A DNA stretch of 64,000 nucleotides, from the NCBI GenBank assembly GCA_902728285.1, contig CACVBU010000017.1, positions 881,516 to 945,515 of the forward strand. Reading direction: 5' to 3'. This document shows positions 26,801 through 37,500 of this stretch, one piece after another. Under the pieces are notes generated by a model that did not search any database, had not been told where the DNA came from, and saw nothing but the letters and a program-made list of their open reading frames with translations. Numbering within the stretch: the first letter of the stretch is position 1; every line of letters begins with the position of its first letter. Origin of the DNA: Clytia hemisphaerica. Lineage: Eukaryota > Cnidaria > Hydrozoa > Leptothecata > Clytiidae. The position numbers were made by a program, and so were the translations under genes.

Positions 26801-29800
26801 GTTCTTGAATAATAGTGCCATTGTTAGGTACCAAAAGCCTGCATATGCTTATAAACGTTATGCTTATATAAATAAAACAGGTAGTGTTTCAAGATGGAGT
26901 TCCCAATAATGATGATTTGAATTTTGTTTTTAGTAAGGCACGCATTTACGCATTATTAAGCAATTGTTTATAAGGTGTTTTATTTGAAATCTTTCGCCGT
27001 AAATGCTCAATTTTCGGGCCAGCCCTGGAGTATTCTAGGTCATTTTCTTAAAGATTTTCTTTGACCTGATATTATATCATATTTATGCTTATTGGGGTAA
27101 GGGCTATCGTTTGTCATGCTTAGATTATCTAAAAAACTTTTACTCTACAAGATAGCAAAAGAAAATTGGCAAATTTGAGTTCTCGAGCCTTAGCAACCTG
27201 AAAAAAATGTGTACTCGGTATATTATGTGCAATAGGTAACACACTCCATACTCTTTCGATAGGATATTGGTGATACAAAGTTGGCATACCAATGTTTACG
27301 ATTAACTCTTGCAGCCGACAACGATCATGCTGAAGCTTATAATAATCTCGGTGTTCTTGAGTTGCGCAAAACTTCTCTGGATGGTGTAAGTAAATAAATT
27401 TCACTATGTTTAATATCATAATGTCCTCGGCAATCTCAGTTTTGTTAGCGCCGAGGGGGACAACTTAATGAGATGAAATTACTGAATGTAATAATGAGAT
27501 TTGAGTATGTTTGAAACAAGAAGATTGTCCAAAACTGAACATTACCAAAATCAAAAGAACTGCTAGTCGAAGTACCCTACTACTTTGACTAAACACCCCT
27601 TCGAAGAAACGACCTCCTAAACACCAAATAATCTAATACAGGGCTGTATTCAAAGTAATGTATGAAAAATTTATTAAATTGATGAAATTTCAAATAACTT
27701 CTTCTCAGGCACGAAGTTATTTTCAACAATCAATGAAACTTGCTCCAGGAATGTACGAACCTCATTATAATCTGGCACATATATCAGATAAAGTGAGTTC
27801 TCTATCATATATTCTATTTGACACAAAAATACCAAATAATTCTATTACTGACTCTAAGTGTTTGGTTTTCTATTAGAGGTTCAGCTGGCTTGATAACCTT
27901 AAAAACAATATTATCTGGGACAATGTAACCTTACCGTAACTTGGTCTAATGTCGACATCCCTCGTCTAATTCCGACACCCTTCTTTAAAGACAAGAATAA
28001 TATGAAATCACTGATTGAAAAAGGATAATTCCTCAGTGACCATTAAGCCAAGAAAAACAGTTTCAACCTTTCTATCACTTTCAGCTGGAATTAGAGAAGG
28101 GATGTCGACATTAGACCAAGTTACGGTAACTGATATACATCCTGATACATTAAGACACCCCCTTCTCACAGACCCACTGTTGAAAAATTGGCCAAAATAT
28201 CGTCCTTTTTTTTTCCTCAGTGAAAATATTGAAATAAACCAATCGTCACTGCAAAGTATTATATTTTTCCCATCCCCACTGAATTTTCTGACTTGAAAAC
28301 AATGTAATTTTAAAATCCCAAGCCATAAAGATGTAAAGATGGCGGAGAAAATTCAGGAAAATCTACGAAAACAACCGAATTCAGCATCAATTTACGACCT
28401 TTGCAGCCCATCTGAATGTGTTACAAGTGAAGAAGGAAGATCCAAAGGCACACTTGAATGTAAAAAGTGCAATCGAATCGTACACTACATTTGTTCAAAG
28501 CTCCCCGTCTATCAAATCCAGTTATGTCTAACATACAAATCGAGAGCTTTTGTCTGTCAAAACTGTGTCGTGATCACCCCTGATCTATTGGAACGGGTCA
28601 ATTCATGTGAAACATCAACAGTTTCAGGATTCCGAAAGGAGATAAAAGCTTGCGAAAATATAATGAAAGCCCAGGACGTAGAAATCACTCAACTGAAGTC
28701 CAAAGACGTTAATACAATGATCAGCGAAATAAAGGATAGCTTTGAGACCAGAATGGCAACGATCGAAAAGAAGATGGAAGACATCGTTGAGAAGAAAGGA
28801 GAAAATAGATCACAAAGCTACGCAGCAGTCGCGTCGAGGCAAATCGAGAAAAACATAGAAAACGTACTTCGAAGGGAAAAACAGGAGGAACGACAGATTC
28901 AATCCACGGCGTGCAATCTAATTCTTCATGGTGTTGGCGAATCCACTGAAGATTCAGAGGAGTCAACCAAAATCTACGACGAAGAATATCTAAATGAAAC
29001 AGTCTTACCTAAGAAACTAAGCTTAAGGAATATAAAGATTGAAGAAACTCAAAGAATCGGAAAATTTTCGAAGGAAAAGGAAGATGAAAAACGCTATCGA
29101 CCAATAAGAGTCCGATTTGCAAACGAAGAAGACAAAAATACAGTGTTAAGAGCAATCACTAAAGGAGAAAGATTGCCCTTCCGTGTGACAGAAGATCTTA
29201 CGAACAGTGAAAGGAAGACAATCAAAGAGTGGTGTATGAAAGCCAAAGAAATGAACACGTCACTAAAGGATGCAAACTTTAAATTCAAAGTCAGGGGGAG
29301 CCCTAGGAAAAAACTCTATTTTAAGAAAATTGTAAACCGAACAAAGAGCGGTTCATAGAGGCCCATGTGCTCGCACGGTGGCCTGCGAACTTGTATAGCA
29401 TTATTATTATTATTATTATTATAAAAAGATACGCCAGCGCCTGGCGAACCGGCCGGTCCTCCTGGTCCTTGGGGACCTTCAATCGCTTTTGCTCCCTGCA
29501 AGAGAAAAAGTAGCTTTATCAATTAAATGCACATTAAATTAGGTGTACAAGCTTTCGCCTTGTCAAGCATAAACTTTTTACGAATTGGTTTTAAAGACAT
29601 TTGCTTTCGCAACCTTCACTTTTCCCAGATACATTAAGACGTAAATATCGTCCCCAGTGGAAAATTATACACTAATATTTGTCCTCATTGAAAATAATCA
29701 AATAAACCAATCGTCACTGCAAAGTATTATATTTTTCCCATCCCCGCTGAATTTTCTGACTTGAAAACAATGTAATTTTTAAATCCCAAGCCATAAAAAG

Positions 29801-30115
29801 ATGTGGGAATATTAATCCCCATCGAGTTTCAGTTCGTTTTTTACCTCCACTGGTTGAAAAAATCCTTCCAGGTCTGTGAGAAGGGGATGTCTTGAGGTTC
29901 AAAGTTTTTAAGTGCGCTTGATTTGAGGTGCAAGTTTCTTGTATTTTATTGCCATTTCATTATACACAAACTAAGTAATTAAAATACTTCAAACACAGGT
30001 TGGCGATATACAAACGAGTTACAATTCCATCAAAAAATCATTGGAAAACTTTCCAGATCATGCTGAAGGAAAAACGTTACTAAAGGATCTACAAGCGAAA
30101 CTGGCTGCAATATGA
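20889..30115 (+). CDS. TTC8: TTC8/BBS8, BBSome TPR subunit (15 exons)
   Basis: Subunit of the BBSome coat that moves membrane proteins in cilia. Exons: 20889-20990, 21398-21518, 21835-21892, 22485-22601, 23068-23110, 23248-23337, 23514-23558, 23802-23887, 24362-24500, 24922-24981, 25600-25739, 26461-26632, 27263-27385, 27709-27792, 29999-30115. They sum to 499 codons with TGA, i.e. 498 aa, near the vertebrate length of about 515. Recognised family blocks: MDPMFIAMSYFRRRKFD at the start, a Gly/Pro/Arg-rich linker with GRPGTMEQAI and RTASTAR, SGRFVRLGT, DGPFINLSK, then TPR repeats from about residue 230: DWWWKVQLAKCYYRLGLYR, GIARIYE, DNTHVEAISCI, NHFYSDQPE, NLGLCCFYAQQYDMSL, DHAEAYNNLGVLE, MYEPHYNLAHISD. 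The start was set at the first true ATG. The last intron (2.2 kb) carries a LINE-like ORF and a stray collagen exon. Reading frame is intact throughout. Confidence 0.96.
21615..21740. mobile_element. Decayed one-ended copy of the TATACCGGG family
   Basis: Carries the degraded arm text (AATATCAAAACTCC, TTAAGACGTCGAAC). TTC8 intron 2. Confidence 0.55.
24507..24617. repeat. Short inverted repeat after TTC8 exon 9
   Basis: Arms ATAATCACGACGAC and complement, flanked by GTTAAG and CTTAAC. Begins 6 bp after the donor of exon 9. Confidence 0.7.
24665..24850. mobile_element. Decayed relative of the GGGAACTTATTTTGGCG MITE
   Basis: TTAGGGGAACTTATTTTGAC plus GAACTAATTTTGGCGACCGG. TTC8 intron 9. The right end is not clear. 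Confidence 0.5.
25054..25285 (-). mobile_element. ATAAGAACA MITE, copy e
   Basis: Reverse orientation in TTC8 intron 10; ends ACACGTCTGTTTTTTATAAG and TTACAAAAAAAATGTGTA. Confidence 0.8.
26181..26400. mobile_element. 220-bp MITE, GGGTCGGTACTAAAATCTCA ends
   Basis: 25-bp inverted ends. TTC8 intron 11. A solo end (TACTAAAATCTCAGACATAA) occurs at about 59610. Confidence 0.85.
26757..26890. mobile_element. ATAAGCAT MITE, decayed copy iii
   Basis: Shares CCCTATA, CAGGCTCG, GTGCCATTGTTAGGTACC-like and TATGCTTATAAACGTTATGC text with copy ii. TTC8 intron 12; ends unclear. Confidence 0.6.
27931..28129. mobile_element. GTCTAATGTCGACATCCC MITE, copy 1
   Basis: Inverted ends TTACCGTAACTTGGTCTAAT, arms about 45 bp continuing GTCGACATCCCT. 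TTC8 intron 14. Confidence 0.88.
28232..28333 (+). repeat. Left copy of about 100-bp direct repeat
   Basis: Matches 29700-29804 with two substitutions and a 2-bp indel (shared cores CCAATCGTCACTGCAAAGTA and TGACTTGAAAACAATGTAAT). The two copies bracket the LINE-like ORF and the collagen-exon copy. Confidence 0.85.
28339..29358 (+). CDS. LINE ORF1-like protein in TTC8 last intron
   Basis: Uninterrupted 339-codon frame starting MAEKIQENLRK. Residues about 20-80 hold a PHD-like zinc-binding pattern (CSPSEC, CKKC, HYIC, CQNC). Residues 95-180 are a likely coiled coil. The C-terminal half has the RRM-like layout of L1/CR1-type ORF1 proteins (NLILHGVGES, TQRIGKF, RPIRVRFANEEDK, RVTEDLTNSERK). About 45 nt after the stop there is an (ATT)n tract (29398-29421), a typical 3' tail of some non-LTR elements. 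No reverse transcriptase frame follows, so this is either an ORF1-only non-autonomous element or an internally deleted LINE. It lies inside a TTC8 intron in the sense direction. The open frame suggests a fairly young insertion. Assignment as retroelement ORF1 is by pattern, not by search. Confidence 0.75.
   Translation: MAEKIQENLRKQPNSASIYDLCSPSECVTSEEGRSKGTLECKKCNRIVHYICSKLPVYQIQLCLTYKSRAFVCQNCVVITPDLLERVNSCETSTVSGFRKEIKACENIMKAQDVEITQLKSKDVNTMISEIKDSFETRMATIEKKMEDIVEKKGENRSQSYAAVASRQIEKNIENVLRREKQEERQIQSTACNLILHGVGESTEDSEESTKIYDEEYLNETVLPKKLSLRNIKIEETQRIGKFSKEKEDEKRYRPIRVRFANEEDKNTVLRAITKGERLPFRVTEDLTNSERKTIKEWCMKAKEMNTSLKDANFKFKVRGSPRKKLYFKKIVNRTKSGS
29398..29421. repeat. (ATT)n microsatellite, LINE 3' tail
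   Basis: About eight ATT/TTA units directly after the short 3' untranslated part of the LINE-like ORF. The tail touches the collagen-exon copy, so it marks the insertion junction. Confidence 0.7.
29424..29495 (-). pseudogene. Broken copy of the neighbouring collagen exon
   Basis: On the minus strand an acceptor (TCTCTTGCAG) precedes a frame reading GAKAIEGPQGPGGPAGSPGAG. This matches the Gly-X-Y exon of the collagen-like gene (32023-32175, EAKAIEGPRGPEGPAGPPGTG), including the splice site. The copy breaks off after GVSF where the (ATT)n tail of the LINE-like element begins, so the Cys-containing second half of the exon is lost. It lies antisense in TTC8 intron 14. No partner exons of the duplicate were found nearby. 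Confidence 0.75.
29700..29804 (+). repeat. Right copy of about 100-bp direct repeat
   Basis: Partner of 28232-28333, same orientation, about 97 percent identical by eye. It continues downstream into sequence of the CCCCACTG/CTGTGAGA dispersed repeat family. Confidence 0.85.
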
Positions 30116-30247
30116 AGAGAAGGTTAGAGTAAAATGCTAGTCTAGAACGTTATTTTATGCTAAGCACAAGAGATACTCCACACTAATCAAGGAACTTTCA
30201 AAATGTTACTTAACAATCCAAGTATGGTATTTTAGAATTCATGGTAA

Positions 30248-30735
30248 TACACTCATTTTGTTTTATAAGCATACGATAAATTTCGGCTGAAGCTCACTAT
30301 GTTTAAGTAAAGCTCAATCTTGAGCCTCGACTATGCTTAACCCTATGCTTGGTAAAAAAATTATGAAGGGGGGGGGGGTTAAAATTTTCTCGCATTTTCC
30401 CCTATCTTTAATCTTGAGAGAAATGAAGACTTCTATTGTTTTCGAATGTTTACCATATGATTTCGAATCTTTATAGTGTTGTGTTCATGTTTCAAAAACA
30501 GACTGCTACACTCTCTCTCTTGACTTGGTGCTTTTTGATATTATATAGTATATAGGGATTAATTTGGATTCTGTATAATACAGTACTTCCAGTTTTGATA
30601 TGCATTATACATATTTGTTCTATATATTTTTCTTTGGCTGAGCCTCAAGGTATGCTTAGCATATGCTTAATTTTTCTGGAAATTTGAGCTTCAGCATGCT
30701 TATAAACGTTATGCTTATAAAACAAAATGAGTGTA
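30248..30735. mobile_element. ATAAGCAT MITE, copy i
   Basis: Perfect ends TACACTCATTTTGTTTTATA (continuing AGCATA) and complement; 488 bp. Repeated TATGCTTA motifs inside. 3' flank of TTC8. Confidence 0.85.
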
Positions 30736-31221
30736 AGACCAAATATCGTTTTGGCAGAATAAGAACAATGACTAAAAATACAAGTCACATAATCGTACCC
30801 TAATTTAAAAAACTTGAAATTTTGGTTTGGTGTGATTTTTTTTTTTACTTTCGCGCACAGGGATACAAATTATTTATGCATTTAATGTAAATTTTTAGAA
30901 ATTGTACAGAGAACACAAATTTTAGAGCTATACGGCATGATATGGTTCTTTTTTATTATGAAAAATATAAAATCTTTATGCTACATAGAAAATCTTTTAA
31001 AATACAATATATTTACAACTTGATTTTTTTTCTATATTAAAAATAATCTTGACAAAATTTGAAACAAAAAATGATTTTGGCATCGAAAAAGCTAAATTTA
31101 GCAACTTTTCATTGATAGGTTCGAACTTAGCTGAGATCTTTTTAAGGAAATGCAATAGGATTGATATTTCCGAACCGTAGGTCTTGAAAAATAATTCCCT
31201 TTAAAAAATTATTTAGCTTAA

Positions 31222-31493
31222 GGGAACTTATTTTGGCGGGAACTAATTTTGACGAGCGGCAAAAATCCTGAAAATGTTTAATTTTGGCGAGAACTAATTT
31301 TTGCGATGGATGATTTTTTTTGATTTTGGCGAATGACAGCGTAAATCTGTTCTATTTTGCCTTTTATGAAGCTTTTTTTGTGAACTGAAGAAGTTATCTA
31401 GGCAAAATACCAAAAAATTTAATTTTGGCGAGTGAGCAAAATATTTAATTTTGGCGAATTCACCAAAATTAGTTCCCGCCAAAATAAGTTCCC
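31222..31493. mobile_element. 272-bp MITE with TTAA duplication
   Basis: Ends GGGAACTTATTTTGGCGGGA and complement, TTAA at 31218-31221 and 31494-31497. Internal copies of AATTTTGGCGA. Between TTC8 and the collagen gene. Confidence 0.85.
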
Positions 31494-31511
31494 TTAAGGT
31501 ATATAAAAATA

Positions 31512-34500
31512 CTACGTTGTTTTAGGACACTTCCACGTGTGAATTATACATGAAATGTATAAAGGGTCTTTAGATTTTAAGGCTGGAAGTTCACTGATAC
31601 CAGCGCATCTGCAGAAATATTCTCGTTGACCTTTGACTGAATCGTAATTGCTTTTGAGAACGGCAGCTTGAGCTCCAACATGAGAACACGTGACGGACAT
31701 GATCTTTGTATTCTAAAATGAAAGAATATAAACTCATGATTATCAAAAATTTGACCTGAGATGGAAACATTCTGGTTTGGTTGGAGGATACGGTGCCGAA
31801 GTTTTCCTCTTGTCTTTGAATAGCTCATATTTATCATTTCGACTTTGTTATGAAAAAATGATTACTAAAGTACACGAAACCTCTGTTAATGGTTTTCACA
31901 TGATAGCCAAAAAAGTGTACACCTGAAACGAATGAACTTTATAAAGAGCCTGTCAAAGGTAAAAGGCAACTTTTGGGACATTTCTTAAAAATAAAAATAA
32001 AACATTTGACGAATAAACTCACCTTGTCGTCCGCTACAAATCTTGTATCTGTGAAAGCCACTGTTTTTGATCCAAATGTTTTCTTCTCTTCATATGTACA
32101 TTTACTGAAGTCGCCAGTGCCTGGTGGCCCGGCCGGTCCTTCTGGTCCTCGTGGACCTTCAATCGCTTTTGCTTCCTGCAAGAGGAGATAATTTTTTGAA
32201 AAAGTGGCGATTTATCACCATTATATGGTTCTCTGCTGTAGAGCTTTTTGCAAACGTAAAAACGAAAAAAGCCTGCTTGTGTAGGCAAATTTGATTCGAA
32301 TTTGTCTGATTCTACGATGGTATCGATTTCATTGTCATTAATAGTTTAGTTGTGTTTTAGATTGTTTTTTTATTCATGATAATTCTATATATCTTGAAGG
32401 AGGATTTTCTTACCAATTTTTTGTTGAGTGCTTCAATTTTCTCTTCCAAATCTTTTATCTAAAAAAGTAAAATAAAATGTCTATTATGTTCGGAGCTTTG
32501 CCAAGATCTTCTGATGTGATGAAAGACTTTGTTTACAATCAACCCGTCAACTCTTCCTATGATTGGAACTAAAATATTGGTCCCAGCAGCTAGAAATCAG
32601 TAAATAATACGGATCAGGTCGGGTTAGCGTGGTTCATGGGTATAACCCGGACAGTGAAAGCGACTGTCCCGCTTTGCGCCCAACAACAATTTTACTGACC
32701 AAAAGATTTCCGTCACTTTTGACTGTCCCGCGTCACACCCAAAACGACTTTTTTCGACTGTCCCGCTTCGCACCCAAATCGGAATTATGCCACACCCTTC
32801 CACTATCCCGCTTCGTACCCAAACAAGAATTGAGCCACACCCTTTCACTGTCCCGCTTCGTACACAAATTGGAATTATGCCACACCCTTCCACTGTCCCG
32901 CTTCGTACCCAAATCGGAATTATGCCACACCCTTCCATTTTCCCGCTTCGCACCCAAATCGGAATTATGCCACACCCTTCCACTATCCTGCTTCGTACCC
33001 AAACAAGAATTGAGCCACACCCTTTCACTGTCCCGCTTCGTACACAGATTGGAATTATGCCACACCCTTCCACTGTCCCGTTTCGTACCCAAATCGGAAT
33101 TACGCCACACCCTTCCACTGTCCCGCTTCGTACCCAAATCGGAATTATGCCACACCCTTCCACTGTCCCGTTTCGTACCCAAATCGGAATTACGCCACAC
33201 CCTTCCACTGTCCCGCTTCGTACCCAAATCGGAATTATGCCACACCCTTCCACTGTCCCGCTTCGTACCCAAACAAGAATTGAGCCACACCCTTTCACTG
33301 TCCCGCTTCGTACCAAAATTGGAATTATGCCACACCCTTCCACTGTCCCGTTTCGTACCCAAATAAGAATTGAGCCACACCCTTTCACTGTTCCGCTTCG
33401 CACCCAAATCGGAATTATGCCACAACCTTCCACTGTCCTGCTTTGTACCCAAATTGGAACAGTGCCACACCCTTCACTGTCCCGCTTCGTACCCAAATTG
33501 GAATTATGCCACACCCTTCCATTGTCCCGGTTCGTACCCAAACAAGAATTGAGCCACACCCTTCCACTGTCCTGATTCGTACCCAAATTGGGATTGTGCC
33601 GCACCCTTCCACTGTCCCGCTTTGTACCAAATCTGGAATTATGCCACACCCATCTACTGTCCTGCTTCGTATCCATTGAATAAAAATCAAATAAAACCCT
33701 ATATTTGTGTGAAAATCACATATAGAAAGGGACATAAGTGGCTTCATTTCATCATGGATATTCTTAGCTTTTTTGGGAAAATCATCCTAAAATATTCTTA
33801 CAGTATTCTTAGGTTGGGGTCTTAATTCAGACTGGATTTAACATTTAGTACAAATGTCTAATATGGGGCGCCATTGTGGACAATATTCGAAGCTCGAATT
33901 ATATATGCTAAACTTCATTCCCGTGGTCATTATATATATTCTAAACTTTCAAATATATATATATGTGAAGAAATAAGAATTTCTGTCCAACTATATTCAC
34001 TCAGGATATTTGGGTGGCAGAGCAGCATATATATATGCTGAGTCTAAAAGCAAATTCTCTCTATTCGATGTATGATAAACTCTCAAATGTGATAATGCTA
34101 TGATTTGTTCATCTTTGTTCAGTTTCAAAATATTCACTACATAATGCATTGCGCAGAGTTTTCCCGATTTCCCCGATTTTTACTCGGCCTCCGGGTACTT
34201 TCCGCAAACAAATAAAGATTGTGTCATAGCTATGTGATTAGTAATCAAAAAATAGGGCGGAAGAATTTGAAATCTTTTTATTAAGCATCATTCATGGTTC
34301 AGCCTTCAATCTCACTACACTCACTCAACTTCGACAAAACCACGTTTGCCTTGGCAAGATAGAATTTGCCTACCAAAGTTACAGAACCGATGAAATTTTT
34401 ATGATAAATCGGGAAAATCGGAGAATTATTTCGCGCAATGCATTATGTAATATATTTTTGTAAGACAATCAGCCATTCAAACAAAGATATCTACCAAAAT

Positions 34501-37500
34501 ATAATTTTGAAACTTATAAAGGTCTATTAGATAAATATTAAAAAGTCGAGCATGTTTAGTTCAAACTTAGAATAAACATTTGAGAGTTAAGAATATACAT
34601 GTAAAAAATGACCACGGAAATGGAGTTTAGCATATATAATTCGAGCTTCGGATATTGTCCACAATGGCGCCACATAGTCTAAAGCATAAAATGGTATTTT
34701 TGTGAAAGGAGTGAGCTTTACTTGGGGGTAATTGACGATTAAGAATTAAGAATGCTCTAAAAATGACATTCTTGGCTGAGTAGCAAAATTCCATGATGGT
34801 GATATTCTTTGCATTATTCTTAATTTTTTGGCCATTTTCATCATGAACATTCTTATAAAGTGAATTATTACAAAAAAAGCGTGTATATTGACAAGGAATC
34901 AAAGTTATAGCCTTCAACTAAATGAGGTAAAAACCCGAAGGGCTAGAAGCGAATTTCCTATGTAGGATTTGAAGCTGCTAAATCCTACCTAAATTGTGCG
35001 GCCTTAGTTGGCTCGTCTTGTTTTTATACAAATTCCAGATTGAAAGTGAAGTTTTCTGCTAGATTTTATTAAATATACTTCTCGAAAACAAAGAAAACGC
35101 TAAATTCAATCCGTCGTCAAAAATACAGCGTACGCTTTTTTTGCCCGCAGATTCACTTCTAGCTCTTTTTGCTTTTACATTGATTTAACCTTTCGAGCAT
35201 CTATGGATTTTTTGATAACTTTTGAAATATCTATCTAATAGACCTTTTCATAAATTACGTTACGCACATCACTTGTCTCGTTTTGAATTTATTGCCATGA
35301 TGTTTAACTCTTAGCGGATTTTATTGCAACTACTTCTATTCAAAAAAAAAATCATTTAATGTCTCAAGGAATACAATCACCATGGAAATTGTTTGAATAC
35401 GAGGCAAGTGATATTCTTGACTTGATTTATGAAAAGGTCTATTGACTTTAAATCTTGTAAGTGTGCACGAAATATGAATTGGTATCTCAATCTCGTCCCA
35501 GTGTATTCCATCCTTTAGTTACGTTACTGATATACGCCAGAGAATATTATTATTTAGCGCCATCAGTAAGCATCAAAAGCTGGTAATACGCAGGGAACGA
35601 TGTTGTTAGCATCTTTGATAAAAATTCTGCCATCATTGATTGCCATTGTCGCCTGATGGCGTCATCATTCTTGAAAATACCGAAAGTATTCTTTAACTAG
35701 TCTCACTTTTTTTTCGCTCAAATTTGTAAGATAATTTTGTAAGTTCCACATGACATGTATTTTCTGGGCAAAAGATCAATCGTTTGACACCTGTTGGTTA
35801 ATTGTGCATTTTACAGAACGGCCCAAATATGCTCTTTCTGCCTAAATCAGCCCTAGGATACTGCAATTACTGGTTGGTAAATTTTATTGACTTATTAATT
35901 CTGACAAGTGTTAGGTATTGAGAGTACATATTTGCGGTCAAATTTCAGCAAAATCAGACGAGTTGTTCGTGTAGGTGTTGTTGATGAAAGTGAGTATTTT
36001 AGGTAGAATACGGACCGATCTGTAAAATTGTGCACACTATCTTAGATGGTCAATACTAATAATAATTTAGGAAAACTTTCAAGTTAAAAGTTCCAGTAGT
36101 TTCTGAAATCCAGCAGGCGATAATAACGTGTATTTTACAGACCTTTTTGCAAAGTGCCAAATACTCACGGGAACTAATATATTATGTTACTAATCTCTTT
36201 TCTTTGACAAATCACCCTTCACCCGAAAAGGTCAACCAGTCGAAACATGATTTCAGTCGAGTTTACATTCTGGTCTGTAAATACCAACCAGACAGCCTCC
36301 CCCTCAAAGAAAAAAATACTTACCCTTGTAAAAAAGTGACAAGATGCTCGAACTTCTAGTCGAAGGGCTAAGCAAAGAGTTAACAGTTACTTATCAAATT
36401 TCAACTCACTAATTTTAGTGTTAAAGATAGCACAGAACTATTTTAAAAATCTAGAATTTCCACTTGTTATTATGATGGCACTAATACTTTTGACGATTGG
36501 GTTGAATTGAATCAGTTTTTTTCACAGTAATCTACATTAATTTACGTTACATTGCCCTTCCAAGTGAGTGCGCAGTGAGTTCCCCGATTTTATTGACCAT
36601 TCTCTGACGTGGATTTTGATCACGTGATCAAAGATGATGGGCAAAAAAAATCAATTTCAAAATTCAAAACAAGTCAACTTGCACACCAGGGAGATATTCA
36701 ATTGACATTGATCTAATGGGGGTTTTTTGACGGGGCTTACAGCTAGCTGCCTCACTTATCTAAGAACTGAATGGAACACGGAAGAAGCAGGGTCTCCTCA
36801 AAGAAAATTGTAAGCAAATCGATTCTGGGTCATAAATGAAGATATCTTAAATGTGATATTAATTTTCTCAACTGAGAAACTGAGATTTTTGGGATCTGGG
36901 CACTAGCTTATTTGTTTGATTTGCTAAAATTTGGCCGTTGAACAATTTGAAGGTACTGAAGTTTAACTGAGTGCGTTGCCCTTCTTCGTGTAAAAAACCG
37001 CGGAGTACGTTTTGTTAACTGTCAGCAGTTATTTTGTGCGTTTTTCAAGTCTCTGCGGTGGAAGGTCAGAGCTATTTTAAACCTTTTGAGAAATTGAAAA
37101 TTTTTTCTCTTTGAATTTTATCGAAAGTCTTACCCGGGTTGTGGCCTCCATTATGCTTTAAATGCCTTAACCCTATTCAAACTAGGCTTTTAGGGGCGGT
37201 TCAGAACTAGGGGGGGGGGCTTTTCCTGTACCACCCCTTAACTTTTGATCTAGTGGGCCTTTTTGGATGAAATTTGGCACACAAGATCCTTGTCACGTAA
37301 GGTAACTTTTGACAAAAAATTTTTTTGGTGACGTCACTCATCATGCCCAAAGTGAGCAAAAACCGAAATTTTCCATTGTTCTTATAAAAAGCTATTGTAT
37401 TCTAACAAAGGCTTTAAAAAAAGTTGCCTGAGTTTAAAATGCTTATTTTATCCTAAATATTCAATAAATTACGGTTTAAACGATATATTTGACATTAAAA

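Larger units (their letters stand above)
30116..31511. other. Convergent intergenic region, TTC8 to collagen gene
   Basis: Holds the 3' ends of both genes and two inverted-repeat elements (30248-30735 and 31222-31493). No exon is supported. Confidence 0.6.
33740..34889. mobile_element. ATAAGAAT-type MITE split by the 815-bp foldback
   Basis: Left part (AAAATCATCCTAAAATATTC, CAGTATTCTTAGGTT) and right part (CTAAAGCATAAAATGGTATT to AAAAAAAGCGTGTA at 34889) match the two halves of 44795-45091. Left edge uncertain. Confidence 0.65.

Noticed and set aside
28232-29804. Direct repeats as LTRs of a retrotransposon
   Set aside because: Only about 100 bp, no TG..CA ends, no gag/pol, and the inside is non-LTR-like.
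32755-33675. Regular 45-bp repeats resembling a CRISPR array
   Set aside because: No unique spacers; the repeats are contiguous, and the genome is eukaryotic.
32624-33676. Frames of 245-350 codons on both strands with repeats such as HTLPLSRFVPKSELC or GCGIIPIWVRSGTVE
   Set aside because: They follow from a 45-bp tandem repeat (multiple of three) without stops; open in several phases at once.
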